From the NCBI GenBank assembly GCA_020633235.1, contig JACKEA010000004.1:682001-746000 (forward strand): a stretch of DNA of 64,000 nt, in the 5' to 3' direction. Every line of letters begins with the position of its first letter. Positions within the stretch are counted from its first letter, which is position 1. This DNA comes from Polyangiaceae bacterium (lineage in GTDB: Bacteria; Myxococcota_A; Polyangia; Polyangiales; Polyangiaceae). Below, one piece after another: positions 26,200 through 34,511 of this stretch. Position numbers and translations under genes: made by a program. Under the pieces are notes generated by a model that saw only the letters and a program-made list of their open reading frames with translations, was not told where the DNA came from and did no database searches.

Positions 26200-27353
26200 G
26201 CTGCCGGCGCCAGGTTCTGGGCGGTGGCCTGGGCCAGGCGCTGGAACGCCGCGCGCATGTCCGGCGGGTGCGGGCCCGCCGCGGCGGCCGTGGCGATCAC
26301 ACATGCGGCCCGGGCGGAACCGTGGGTCATGAAGAACTCCGCAAGGTCCGCCACGGTCTTGCCGACGTGATCCGGGAAGGCAGGTCGCGCCACCCGACTC
26401 ACGACGCTCTCGAGGGCCTCCATGGTCGGGCCAAAGGCGTGGATGGCGACCCGCGCCTTCTCGAGCTCCGCGTAGGCCCACAGCCGCTCCGCGACCCAGG
26501 CGGCGTCCTCCGTTGGATCGGGGAGCGTGCTGCGATCGAAGGGAAGCGGGAGCTCCGCGGGTGCGTCGGGATCGGGCGTGGCCACGAGGAACAACGCCTC
26601 TCGGCTGATCACCCGCAGCGGCGCCAGGCCGGCGCGCTGACACATGGCCGCCAGCGTGTTGGGACTGAAGGAAACCAGGTGCACGTTCTGGAAGAAGTTC
26701 TCTTCCAACAGGCCGTAGGGCTGCACCACGTTGGGGACTTCGATCAGCAGCTTGCCTTCCGGCGCCAACAGACCGCGCAAGCGAACCAGTTGGCTCAGCG
26801 GATCGTGAAAGTGCTCGAGCACATGGAAGAGCTGGATCTGATCGAACGGCTCGGCCTCGGGATATTCCTCCAACGTGCCCTGAAAGCACGGCACGCCCGC
26901 CTGCTCCGCGGCTTGTGCCTCCGCGGGGCCGGGCTCTATGCCAAAGGGACGGATGTCCGCGCGCTCGCGCATGAGCTGCAGCGTGCGCGCGTGGCGACAG
27001 CCGATCTCCAGCACGCGCGCACCGGGCTGCGGCCGCGAGAGGGCCAGCGCGTTCGCGGCTTGGTTCTCGTGCCAGACGTCGAGGGCGGCTTGGTACTCCG
27101 GATCCCCCGGCCCGGCGCTGCCGCCGCTGGGCATGGGGTAGCGCACCTCGCCGTAGTGCTCGCGGTAGGTCCCGCGGTAGTAGTCCATCATCGCCGCGTG
27201 ACTGGGTCGCGGAGTGACGTACACCAAGCCGCAGACCTCGCAGGCAATGTTGCGGACCTGCATGCCGAATCGTCCGTGGCTGCCCACCACGATGCCGTCG
27301 CGGCTGGCGCCACACAGCGGACAGTCCGGGACCTCGTCGCTGATCGGGATCAT
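26193..27353 (-). CDS. Class I SAM-dependent methyltransferase with N-terminal zinc ribbon
   Basis: A 386-residue protein. CPLCG and CEVCG near the N-terminus form a likely zinc ribbon (about residues 11-45). The methyltransferase domain has VLEIGCRHARTL as motif I (about 120-130) and LFHVLEHFHDP, a common post-I segment. The layout resembles sugar C-methyltransferases and related enzymes. The C-terminal 130 residues are not recognised. The ATG at 27353 (MIPISDEVPDCPLCG) is preferred over an upstream in-frame start at 27407 because codon use settles from here. The substrate cannot be inferred from the neighbours. Confidence 0.8.
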   Translation of the reverse strand: MIPISDEVPDCPLCGASRDGIVVGSHGRFGMQVRNIACEVCGLVYVTPRPSHAAMMDYYRGTYREHYGEVRYPMPSGGSAGPGDPEYQAALDVWHENQAANALALSRPQPGARVLEIGCRHARTLQLMRERADIRPFGIEPGPAEAQAAEQAGVPCFQGTLEEYPEAEPFDQIQLFHVLEHFHDPLSQLVRLRGLLAPEGKLLIEVPNVVQPYGLLEENFFQNVHLVSFSPNTLAAMCQRAGLAPLRVISREALFLVATPDPDAPAELPLPFDRSTLPDPTEDAAWVAERLWAYAELEKARVAIHAFGPTMEALESVVSRVARPAFPDHVGKTVADLAEFFMTHGSARAACVIATAAAAGPHPPDMRAAFQRLAQATAQNLAPAAQ

Positions 27354-27469
27354 CGCGAGCCGTGCTGCAATTGCCGGGCCGTGGCCGCTGCCAGGACAAA
27401 CGCGCACTTAGCGGCTGCCGGTGCCGGGGCCTTGGCGCGGGCTGCTCGCCATCGCGTCAGGCGGCTGAC

Positions 27470-30163
27470 TCAAGGCACCAGGACGCGGTACGCCGCCCAG
27501 TCCGAGTCCGGTCGAGCTTTGTCCAGCGTTCGTTGAGCGCGGGTCAGGCTGGTGACCAGATCCTCCGCGGGATGCGCGTAGAGCTCGCGCATCAAGGCCG
27601 CCGCCAGGTCGTCCGCCACGGGGCGGGTGGGCGCGATGACTGCCTCCGCCCCGCGTGTGACGAAGGCCTGAGCCACGCCCAGGCTTTCGGGCCGCGCACC
27701 CCGATCCGTGCGTGCGGCTTCACACGCGGAGAGTACGACGAACCGCGGCACGCGGGACAGTGCAAGGATGTCGCCTACTCGCACCTCCGCCCCCGAGGCC
27801 AGGGCTAGAGAGCTTTCGCCTCCCGTAGGACCCGCGAAGGTGCCATGCCCCGCATAGTGAAAGAGCCCGGCGTGCGGCAAGCGCTCGAGCACATCGGCAC
27901 GGGTTGCTGCGGGTCCTTCCAGCACCGTCGCGCGAGGAGCACCGAAAGCAGCTTCCACCCGTCGCCCCTCCTGCCGGGCGTGCGGGAGGTCTCCGCTCGG
28001 GTCGGCGACGATCAACACGGACTGACGTGAGTCCGCCCCGCCTTCGTCCCGTCCGAGATCCAACCCGTAGCTCACCCGGAGCTCGTCGACCAGCAGATGA
28101 CCGTTCCAGGGCAAGCCGTGGAAGTCCACGGATGCCAGCGCACCGTACGGGTAGAACACGAGCGCTTCTGCTCCCTCGAGCTGCTCGTGAAACGGGGAAA
28201 GGAGCGACTGCGCCAGGGCCACTGGGCTCTTGGGTAGCGGGCTCGCGATGCGCGCGACGGACAATCCGGAAGGCGTTTCGCAGAACCCCACCCATCCGGA
28301 GTCCCGCGGGAAGTACAGAAGACGCACGCTGCCCGGCGCTGGTGGCGTTTCCTGCGATGCCTGGCCTTGTGGCACCAAGGCGTAGGCCTCATCGAGTGCC
28401 GCCTCGATCTCTTGCGTCCGCGCGCGCCGCGCCTGCTGCATGGCGGCCAAGCGGTCCGCCGGTAGCTCCCAATCCCCGGCGGATTCCCGCTCCAGCGCCG
28501 TGCGGGCTCGCAGGTATCGGCCCACGGCCCGCTTCCATTTCTGCGCCTGGCTGGGAGCGAGCTCGGCGATGCGGTCCACCCGGGCTGCCGCTCGGAGCAC
28601 GCGGGCGCGCGCCCGGCGAGCGGCGCGGTAGGCATCCCGGGGTCGCCGCAGATCGAGATATAGCGCGACCAGCTTGCGGGACGTGGACTCGCGATCGGTG
28701 AGAAAGCGCCCCCTCCCTTCGGCGAGCGGCACTCGCAGCAAGGTCTCGTCGAGGACTTGTTCTGCCTGCTCCAGAACCTTCACGGCTGCGGACTTACGCT
28801 TCAACAAGCTAAGGGCCTGCGCTTGCCCCAAGAGCCCGCGCCAGCTTTCGGGCCGGGCTCCGCTATTGCGAGCGAGCTTGGTCTCTTCCTCGTACAGGGT
28901 CAGCGCCTGTGGTGCTTCGTCCCGCAGCAAAGCGAGTCTTGCGGCGAGATCTACTTGCCACAGCTTCATCGCGGGTCTCGCCGGACCAATCGCGTCGGCG
29001 AGCTGTATCTCTCTGGCGGCGGAATCTAGGTTTCGATTCTCGAGCGCGAGGAACGCCGCCACGAGATGCGCGTGCATGCGCCGAAAGGGATCGTCACAGC
29101 GTTCTCGAAGGTCAGCGAGTCCTCGCTCTACGTGTGATCTCGCTTCCGAGCCAGTATGCCCAGCACGAACAAGCACCCATGCGAAGTTCATGTGAAAGTC
29201 GGAACGCTGACAGGAATTCTGTTCTCGTAGCTGGTTCAGTATCGGACGCTCAAGCAAGACAGCCTGCTCGGGCTGGCCCATATCGGCGAGTAGAAATGCC
29301 TCCTGTTGGGTGACAATGCGCACAAGGTCCTCCATCTGTAGCCGACGGGCTCGCCGCCGTGCCGTCCTGAGCAAGACAAGTGCACCGCGGAGATTCCCGG
29401 CATTGGCCTCGACCAATCCCCGATAGTACGGAAGGTTTGCTCTGACCTCGGCGTCGTCCCTGGCGATGCGCGCGGCTGTGTCGAGGGATTGATTCGCGTC
29501 GACGAGTTGTTCAGTGCGGATTGAAAGTGTGTACGCAAGTGCCAACGCGTCCTTGCCGGCGTCGGACATTCGCTGGGCTCGCGTCGCGGTTGCGATAGAC
29601 TTCGAAAAGTGTCGTCGTGCCTCGGAGATTCGGTCGGCTTCGAGCGCAATCCGAGCGAGTAGGCCGTGAATGCGGCCGTGGTCTTCCGTTGGCGCGCTCT
29701 GCAGAGCCTCTTCCAACACCCGTCGCGCTTCGTCGTCCTTCCCGGCCGTGCGCAGCGCGCGGGCGCGGCGCAGGGCTTCGGGCTCGTGGTACTCCGCGAC
29801 CTGGAGCGACCACGTGCCTTGGCTCGCGGCGCTCAAGGTCAGGCTGTGGCTGCCGCGCGGAATGGTGACGCGAAACGCAAGGCCGCCATCCACGGGCCGG
29901 GGGTCCTGCAGCGGCGCCGCCGACCCATCGGTAGCTGCGGTGAGCTTGGGATCGCCGGGGACCCACAGGGAAAGCCGAGTCTCTCCGTCGATCTCGCACA
30001 CCGGTCCCACCAGCACCGAGGCACAGCCCGAAAACTCCACCCCCTCGAGGCGCACGACGGCCGCGGCGGGCGCCGGGGGCCGCGACCGCGGGCGCAGCAC
30101 GAAGGCCACGATGGATGCCAGGGCCGCGAGGGCGACCAGAGAAATGATGAGTCGGCGCGTCAC
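27470..30163 (-). CDS. CHAT-domain protein with TPR-like repeats
   Basis: An 897-residue protein with one N-terminal transmembrane segment (about residues 5-24), a beta-rich region to about 115, TPR-like helical repeats (about 120-560) and a C-terminal CHAT caspase-like domain. The catalytic His lies in HYAGHGTF (about 772) and the Cys in VVLSACEAAR (about 812). CHAT proteins are proteases or protease-like signalling proteins. The GTG at 30163 is inferred: the remnant upstream shows that this gene once began inside the last codons of the anti-sigma gene (GTGA overlap). The sigma and anti-sigma genes now lie about 1.2 kb away because a toxin-antitoxin cassette was inserted between. The original operon logic suggests envelope-stress or death-type signalling (inference). 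Confidence 0.85.
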   Translation of the reverse strand: MTRRLIISLVALAALASIVAFVLRPRSRPPAPAAAVVRLEGVEFSGCASVLVGPVCEIDGETRLSLWVPGDPKLTAATDGSAAPLQDPRPVDGGLAFRVTIPRGSHSLTLSAASQGTWSLQVAEYHEPEALRRARALRTAGKDDEARRVLEEALQSAPTEDHGRIHGLLARIALEADRISEARRHFSKSIATATRAQRMSDAGKDALALAYTLSIRTEQLVDANQSLDTAARIARDDAEVRANLPYYRGLVEANAGNLRGALVLLRTARRRARRLQMEDLVRIVTQQEAFLLADMGQPEQAVLLERPILNQLREQNSCQRSDFHMNFAWVLVRAGHTGSEARSHVERGLADLRERCDDPFRRMHAHLVAAFLALENRNLDSAAREIQLADAIGPARPAMKLWQVDLAARLALLRDEAPQALTLYEEETKLARNSGARPESWRGLLGQAQALSLLKRKSAAVKVLEQAEQVLDETLLRVPLAEGRGRFLTDRESTSRKLVALYLDLRRPRDAYRAARRARARVLRAAARVDRIAELAPSQAQKWKRAVGRYLRARTALERESAGDWELPADRLAAMQQARRARTQEIEAALDEAYALVPQGQASQETPPAPGSVRLLYFPRDSGWVGFCETPSGLSVARIASPLPKSPVALAQSLLSPFHEQLEGAEALVFYPYGALASVDFHGLPWNGHLLVDELRVSYGLDLGRDEGGADSRQSVLIVADPSGDLPHARQEGRRVEAAFGAPRATVLEGPAATRADVLERLPHAGLFHYAGHGTFAGPTGGESSLALASGAEVRVGDILALSRVPRFVVLSACEAARTDRGARPESLGVAQAFVTRGAEAVIAPTRPVADDLAAALMRELYAHPAEDLVTSLTRAQRTLDKARPDSDWAAYRVLVP

Positions 30164-30284
30164 TGCTCCGGCAGGAGCTTCACAGGGATCGCGACGCGCT
30201 GCCACCCCGGGCCGCGGTCGGGACCACCACGCACCAGGGCCTGGGGATCGGCTTCGATGGCGGCGGGGCGTCCGATGATGGCGA
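30140..30284. repeat. Left copy of a 145-bp direct repeat flanking the toxin-antitoxin cassette
   Basis: This copy matches 31349-31493 over 145 bases with three mismatches. It contains the 3' end of the anti-sigma gene (about 41 codons ending LLPEQ) plus the first codons of the CHAT gene. The anti-sigma part here is a headless remnant. The copy carries the functional CHAT start. Confidence 0.9.
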
Positions 30285-30436
30285 TCGGCTGGCTGGGCCC
30301 TGGTCGCGAGCGCCTCCAGGGTCCACGCAGCGCGGCGGCCGCTACCGCCGCCGCGACTGTCGATTCCCCTGCGCTCCTCGCGCGTTGGACCAGCTCGCGA
30401 TTGGGCGCTACGTCGAACAAGTGGTAGGTTCGATGC

Positions 30437-30739
30437 ATGTCGATTCCCAGAAACATGCGCTGGCTGTTTTGGGATATCGATCCGTCGAGCATCGATGAGC
30501 GGCGAGACGCCGACTTCGTCATCGCACGCATTCTCGAACACGGCACGCTCGCGGACGTGAGCTGGCTGAGACGCAAATACGGCTTCGAGCGGATTCACGC
30601 CTGCCTTCGTGACGCGGGAAGCACCGAGCTGTCGCCGCGCACGATCAGTTTCTGGCGAGCATTCTTCCGCGCGGGTGACGAATCATGGGCAAAGCCAGCG
30701 AGCTTTCGGAAGCGCAACGCCGTGCTCTGGCCAGGCTGA
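30437..30739 (+). CDS. DUF6922-like antitoxin candidate
   Basis: A 100-residue protein beginning MSIPRNMRWLFWDIDPSSID and including RRDADFVIARILEHG and SWLRRKYG, a pattern seen in DUF6922-type proteins that precede AbiEii-type nucleotidyltransferases. The 3' end overlaps the toxin gene by 55 bases, so translation is probably coupled. It reads opposite to the host operon. The antitoxin role is inferred from position and family pairing. Confidence 0.75.
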   Translation: MSIPRNMRWLFWDIDPSSIDERRDADFVIARILEHGTLADVSWLRRKYGFERIHACLRDAGSTELSPRTISFWRAFFRAGDESWAKPASFRKRNAVLWPG

Positions 30740-31326
30740 AAGAGCTGCCAGGGCTTCGCGGCTTCTACCTGGCCGGCGGCTCCGCCGTCGCCTACCACTT
30801 GAGCCATCGACGGTCGAACGACCTCGACCTGTTCAGTGCTCGCGGCGATGCCAGTATCGAGCGCGTTGCAGATGAGTTGGGCCAGCTTCGTGGCGCCATC
30901 GTCGTCGCCCAAACCGATGCGGCTCTGAAGATCCGCCTCGGCGGCGTACTGATCGACATCGTCCGCTACCCGTACCCGCTACTCTCGAAGCCGTTGACAG
31001 GGCCCCAAGGCTTTCCCGTCGCGCGCCTCGCTGATCTGGCCGCGATGAAGCTGTCCGCCATTGCGACGCGCGGTATTCGCCGCGATTTCTGGGATCTGCA
31101 CGAGATCCTCACGAGGTCACCGCTGACGCTCGGCGCCGTGCTGACCGCGTACGTCGAGCGCTTTGGTGTTCGCAAGGCCGACCTCTATCACGTCCTCCGA
31201 GCGCTCTCGTACTTCGACGACGCGGAACGCGGCCCGCTGCCGCGCGGTTTGACGAAGGCCCATTGGCGTTCGATCAGAGACTACTTCTCGGAGCAAGCGC
31301 CGAAGGCGCTGCGGGACCGCACCTGA
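30685..31326 (+). CDS. AbiEii/AbiGii-type nucleotidyltransferase toxin
   Basis: A 213-residue protein. The nucleotidyltransferase core is GGSAVAYHLSHRRSNDLDLF (about residues 30-49), with the GGS motif and the DLD metal-binding pair; KLSAIATRGIRRDFWDLHEI is the usual later motif of AbiEii relatives. Proteins of this family modify tRNA or other targets with nucleotides and block growth or phage infection. It overlaps its presumed antitoxin gene by 55 bases. The pair sits between two 145-bp copies of host sequence inside the sigma/anti-sigma/CHAT operon. Confidence 0.85.
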   Translation: MGKASELSEAQRRALARLKELPGLRGFYLAGGSAVAYHLSHRRSNDLDLFSARGDASIERVADELGQLRGAIVVAQTDAALKIRLGGVLIDIVRYPYPLLSKPLTGPQGFPVARLADLAAMKLSAIATRGIRRDFWDLHEILTRSPLTLGAVLTAYVERFGVRKADLYHVLRALSYFDDAERGPLPRGLTKAHWRSIRDYFSEQAPKALRDRT

Positions 31327-31348
31327 GCCAGATCTCAGCGCCGGCCAC

Positions 31349-31493
31349 AGAAATGATGAGTCGGCGCGTCACTGCTCCGGCAGGAGCTTCACAGGGATCG
31401 CGACGCGCTGCCACCCCGGGCCGCGGTCGGGACCGCCGCGCACCAGGGCCTGGGGATCGGCTTCGATGGCGGCGGGCCGTCCGATGATGGCGA
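31349..31493. repeat. Right copy of the 145-bp direct repeat flanking the toxin-antitoxin cassette
   Basis: This copy matches 30140-30284 with three mismatches. It holds the true 3' end of the anti-sigma gene and, after its stop, a cut-off CHAT start (VTRRLIIS) that leads nowhere. The boundary to the toxin gene side lies near 31345. Confidence 0.9.
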
Positions 31494-32121
31494 CCAGCGT
31501 CACGTCCCCCGTCTGCGCCCCGAAGACGTCCCGGGCAGGGGCGCGAAGGCGCAGCGAGCCGCCCGCGGAGGGCTCGGCCTGCACCGAGAGCGCTTCCAGA
31601 GCGCCCTGTCGCTCCACGAAAAAGCGCACCGTGACGTTTCCCTCCACCGTGGTGTCGGGGCGAAGCACTACCGTCAGCGTGCTGTCGGGCGACACCACGA
31701 CGGGGCCCGCGGCCGGCGACCCGGAGCGGATCTGCTGTTCTCCGTGCGCGGCGATGGAGTAGCCGGGCAGCGCGACAATGGGCGCGGGCCGCGAGAGCCA
31801 GAACACGACGGCCGCCGCCGCCGCGAGGGGCGCCATCAGCAGCGCGGCTTTCTGCCACAGCGGTCGCTTCTCCGCGATGGACACCACGTTGGGCTTCGCC
31901 ACCACGCGCTCGGCAATGCGATCCTGCGCCGCGGGCTCCAGCGGACGGAACAGCTCCAGCTGGAGCCTCAGTGTGTCATCCGTCTCTGCCTCTTTCTCGA
32001 GCGCCGCCAGCTCCTCGGAGGGGAGCTCACCACGGCACAGCGCGTCCAGTCGCGGATCGACATCCGCTTCTTGACTCTGGGCAAGCTCGCCCAGCTGCTG
32101 GAGGGCATCCTGGTCTTTCAT
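31369..32121 (-). CDS. Anti-sigma-factor-like membrane protein
   Basis: A 250-residue protein with an acidic helical N-terminal half (RLDALCRGELPSEELAALEK), reminiscent of anti-sigma factors of the zinc-finger type but without the full HXXXCXXC motif. One transmembrane segment follows (about 92-108), then an outer beta-rich part. Its start overlaps the sigma factor stop by four bases (ATGA), which fits a sigma/anti-sigma pair. Its 3' end is duplicated at 30140-30284. The anti-sigma role is inferred from position and architecture. Confidence 0.75.
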   Translation of the reverse strand: MKDQDALQQLGELAQSQEADVDPRLDALCRGELPSEELAALEKEAETDDTLRLQLELFRPLEPAAQDRIAERVVAKPNVVSIAEKRPLWQKAALLMAPLAAAAAVVFWLSRPAPIVALPGYSIAAHGEQQIRSGSPAAGPVVVSPDSTLTVVLRPDTTVEGNVTVRFFVERQGALEALSVQAEPSAGGSLRLRAPARDVFGAQTGDVTLVAIIGRPAAIEADPQALVRGGPDRGPGWQRVAIPVKLLPEQ

Positions 32122-32819
32122 TGGGATTTCTCCCGCTTGGGTATTCGCGGCGCTTCGGTGACATCTGACGCAGCATCGCCTTCTGCCGCCAGCTCCGCGG
32201 CCAGGTCGCGCACCGTGCGGCGCAGCCGGCTGCGCCAGGCGTAGATGGAATCCGGAGTCATTTTGCACTGTTCGGCGATGGTCTCGACCGCTTCCTCGCG
32301 CACGCACAGGCGGTAGAAAAGGTCGAGGCCCCGAGGCGACAGCCGTGCCCGAACGCCGTCCAGCAGACGCTCCAGCAGGTCCCGGGATTCCAGGATCCGC
32401 TCGGGGACGATCGAGCCCAGGCTCTCTTCCAGGGTGCGGTCGTCCTCCGGATCCTCGATCCAGGGGCTGCGCTTGCCGCTTCGCAAGATGGACGCGACCT
32501 GGCGCTCGGCGACCAACCCGACAAAGTTCTCGAGGGAGAGCCCTCGGGTCGGATCCCACGATCGGAGCGCGCGGGCATCGTCCGCGAACAGGGCGGCGAA
32601 CACCTCCTGAGTCAGATCTTCGAGCTCCTGGCGCACGTCTCGCCCCCGGGTGCGCGCCGCAGATCGCATCAAGCCGCGCGCCACCCGCGCCTGCACGACC
32701 GGCGTCAGCTCCGTGATCAGCGCCCGCGCCGCCCCCGAACCCCCCGCGAGCGTGCGATCCAACAGCTGCCGCCCCGACGTCACGCGCCACCCCGCATCGG
32801 GATCGTGGATCGTCGACAC
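32118..32819 (-). CDS. ECF-like RNA polymerase sigma factor
   Basis: About 233 residues. Region 2 is visible in QELEDLTQEVFAALFADDA and SWDPTRGLSLENFVGLVAER; region 4 in LDLFYRLCVREEAVETIAEQ and DSIYAWRSRLRRTVRDL, a helix-turn-helix. The downstream anti-sigma-like and CHAT genes form its original operon. The GTG at 32819 is my best start; the frame is open further upstream but codon use there is poor. It directs transcription of unknown targets. Confidence 0.8.
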   Translation of the reverse strand: MSTIHDPDAGWRVTSGRQLLDRTLAGGSGAARALITELTPVVQARVARGLMRSAARTRGRDVRQELEDLTQEVFAALFADDARALRSWDPTRGLSLENFVGLVAERQVASILRSGKRSPWIEDPEDDRTLEESLGSIVPERILESRDLLERLLDGVRARLSPRGLDLFYRLCVREEAVETIAEQCKMTPDSIYAWRSRLRRTVRDLAAELAAEGDAASDVTEAPRIPKREKSQ

Positions 32820-32900
32820 CCAACGTGCGCTCGGAGGGCGACGTTGTTCGCGGTCCCCCCGAACGACGGATGAGACATTCGTTCGGCTCCCAGAAGCGCG

Positions 32901-32927
32901 TTGACAATAGCAGAGCCCGGGTAGAAC
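32901..32927 (+). promoter_or_regulatory. Possible promoter of the small exported protein genes
   Basis: TTGACA at 32901-32906 is a perfect -35 hexamer, and TAGAAC at 32922-32927 is a partial -10 at a short 15-base spacing. The first of three tandem genes starts 23 bases after it. The short spacing lowers confidence. Confidence 0.45.
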
Positions 32928-32949
32928 ATCTTTGGAACGGGAGGGCAAA

Positions 32950-33318
32950 ATGATCTCGAAGACGAGAGCGGTTAAGCTCTTTTGTGTCCTGGGCATCGCC
33001 GCGCTGGCACCCACGCTGATGGCGCCAAGTCCCGGCTGCAACGTTTGCACTCGCTGGTCTGGGGTGCTGGATCCGTCCGGCTGGGTGCAGCACAGCGCAA
33101 CGGTGAACAATGGGCTCCGGTACCAGGCGTTCGCCGACGTCGCGTCAGGCACGGTGAACGTGCGCGTGAACGGGCCTGTGACGGGCCTGTCGTGCAGCAG
33201 CAGCGGTACTCAGGGTTGGTGTGACTTCACGGCCTCATCCACCGGTCAGGTCACGGTGGACCTCACGGGGTCTCCAAACGTCGCATACACACTCACCTTC
33301 GGTACGCTACCGCGCTGA
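32950..33318 (+). CDS. Small exported protein, tandem copy 1 of 3
   Basis: A 122-residue protein with a signal peptide (about residues 1-28: a basic start, then FCVLGIAALAPTLMA). The mature part has GCNVCTRWSG, then SSSGTQGWCDF, giving four cysteines that could form two disulfides. Predicted secondary structure is mostly beta. No family was recognised. An ATG with a nearby GGGAGGGC site was chosen over an upstream frame. Two further copies follow directly, almost identical in their 3' halves. Confidence 0.8.
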   Translation: MISKTRAVKLFCVLGIAALAPTLMAPSPGCNVCTRWSGVLDPSGWVQHSATVNNGLRYQAFADVASGTVNVRVNGPVTGLSCSSSGTQGWCDFTASSTGQVTVDLTGSPNVAYTLTFGTLPR

Positions 33319-33335
33319 GCGGAAGGAAGGGCGGA

Positions 33336-33704
33336 ATGATATCAAAGAGGAGAGCGATACAGTTGTCTTGTGCTGTGAGTATCGCCGCTTTAGCACCCAC
33401 GCTCATGGCCCCGAGTCCGGGCTGCGATGCGTGCACGCGTTGGTCGGGCGTGTTGGATCCATCCGGCTGGGTGCAGCACAACGCGACGGTGAACAACGGG
33501 CTTCGGTACCAAGCGTTTGCCGACGTCGCGTCAGGCACGGTGAACGTGCGCGTGAACGGTCCCGTTACGGGCCTGTCGTGCAGCAGCAGTGGTACTCAAG
33601 GGTGGTGTGACTTCACAGCCTCATCCACCGGTCAGGTCACGGTGGACCTCACGGGGTCTCCAAACGTCGCATACACACTCACCTTCGGTACGCTGCCGCG
33701 CTGA
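33336..33704 (+). CDS. Small exported protein, tandem copy 2 of 3
   Basis: A 122-residue paralog of copy 1, beginning 17 bases after its stop with a GGAAGGAAGG ribosome site. The signal peptide and four cysteines (GCDAC; SCSSSGTQGWC) are conserved. Most base differences from copies 1 and 3 in the 3' half are silent. In the mature chain only a few residues differ (for example QHNATV against QHSATV). Confidence 0.8.
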   Translation: MISKRRAIQLSCAVSIAALAPTLMAPSPGCDACTRWSGVLDPSGWVQHNATVNNGLRYQAFADVASGTVNVRVNGPVTGLSCSSSGTQGWCDFTASSTGQVTVDLTGSPNVAYTLTFGTLPR

Positions 33705-33732
33705 CGATGACGCCACGCATTGGAAGGCAAAA

Positions 33733-34101
33733 ATGATCTCAAAGAGGAGAGCGGTTCAGCTTCTTTGCGTCCTGGGCATCGCCGTCCTGGCGCCCACCCT
33801 GCTGGCACCCAGTCCTGGCTGCGACTCTTGCACGCGTTGGTCCGGGGTCCTGGATCCGTCCGGCTGGGTGCAGCACAGCGTAACGGTGAACAACGGGCTT
33901 CGGTACCAGGCGTTCGCCGACGTCGCGTCAGGCACGGTGAACGTGCGCGTGAACGGGCCTGTGACGGGCCTGTCGTGCAGCAGCAGCGGTACTCAGGGTT
34001 GGTGTGACTTCACGGCCTCATCCACCGGTCAGGTCACGGTGGACCTCACGGGGTCTCCAAACGTCGCATACACACTCACCTTCGGTACGCTGCCGCGCTG
34101 A
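33733..34101 (+). CDS. Small exported protein, tandem copy 3 of 3
   Basis: A 122-residue paralog (GCDSC; QHSVTV). From about 33928 to its end it is almost base-identical to copy 1, more so than either is to copy 2, while the 5' halves of all three differ. That pattern suggests gene conversion between copies 1 and 3. No gene for processing or export lies directly beside the set. Confidence 0.8.
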   Translation: MISKRRAVQLLCVLGIAVLAPTLLAPSPGCDSCTRWSGVLDPSGWVQHSVTVNNGLRYQAFADVASGTVNVRVNGPVTGLSCSSSGTQGWCDFTASSTGQVTVDLTGSPNVAYTLTFGTLPR

Positions 34102-34143
34102 CCACTCCGTTGTGCGGGGGAACAGCAAGCCGGTACACGACCG

Positions 34144-34300
34144 CTATTTCAGCACTTCGTCCACGTGGATCTTGACGTTGGGGAAGTGCTGCAGGCGGAT
34201 GGCGTTACCCTTTCGGTGGGGAACGACTCGCGAGTAGCTGCCCGCATGCGGCTCGAGGTGCACTTCGATGCACTTCTCCGCGAGGCTCGATCGAGTACTC
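34144..34300 (-). pseudogene. Possible 3' remnant of a gene
   Basis: On the minus strand a frame ending TAG at 34144 reads EVHLEPHAGSYSRVV, then GNAIRLQHFPNVKIHVDEVL, with sensible composition and G/C-rich third positions over about 45 codons. Upstream it meets stops and no start is seen. I do not recognise the family. The other 200 bases of the gap between 34102 and 34511 hold no gene apart from an inverted repeat at 34377. Confidence 0.35.
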
Positions 34301-34376
34301 CGTCACACCGCACTCGGCGTACAGGCGTTGCTTCACGCCGCGATCCCGAGCCAACGAGGAAGGTGCGGCACAGCAT

Positions 34377-34399
34377 CATTATGTGGACCAAACATAATG
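34377..34399. promoter_or_regulatory. AT-rich inverted repeat
   Basis: CATTATGT and ACATAATG form a perfect 8-bp inverted repeat around a 7-base loop. It is much more AT-rich than its surroundings. It looks like an operator for a dimeric regulator, but no regulator gene is adjacent and no convincing gene starts beside it. Confidence 0.4.
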
Positions 34400-34511
34400 T
34401 GCAGGCGACATATTCATGGCGGGCGGAGCGCGGTTTCCGCGTCTTGCCAACATCAACCAGAAGAATGCTGGCTCGCCGCGGTAACAAGCGTTTCGGCGCC
34501 GTCGATTGGGC

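Noticed and set aside
24352..27399. A 1015-codon minus-strand open frame
   Set aside because: It overlaps the well-supported protease and methyltransferase genes in other frames and is Arg-rich without motifs.
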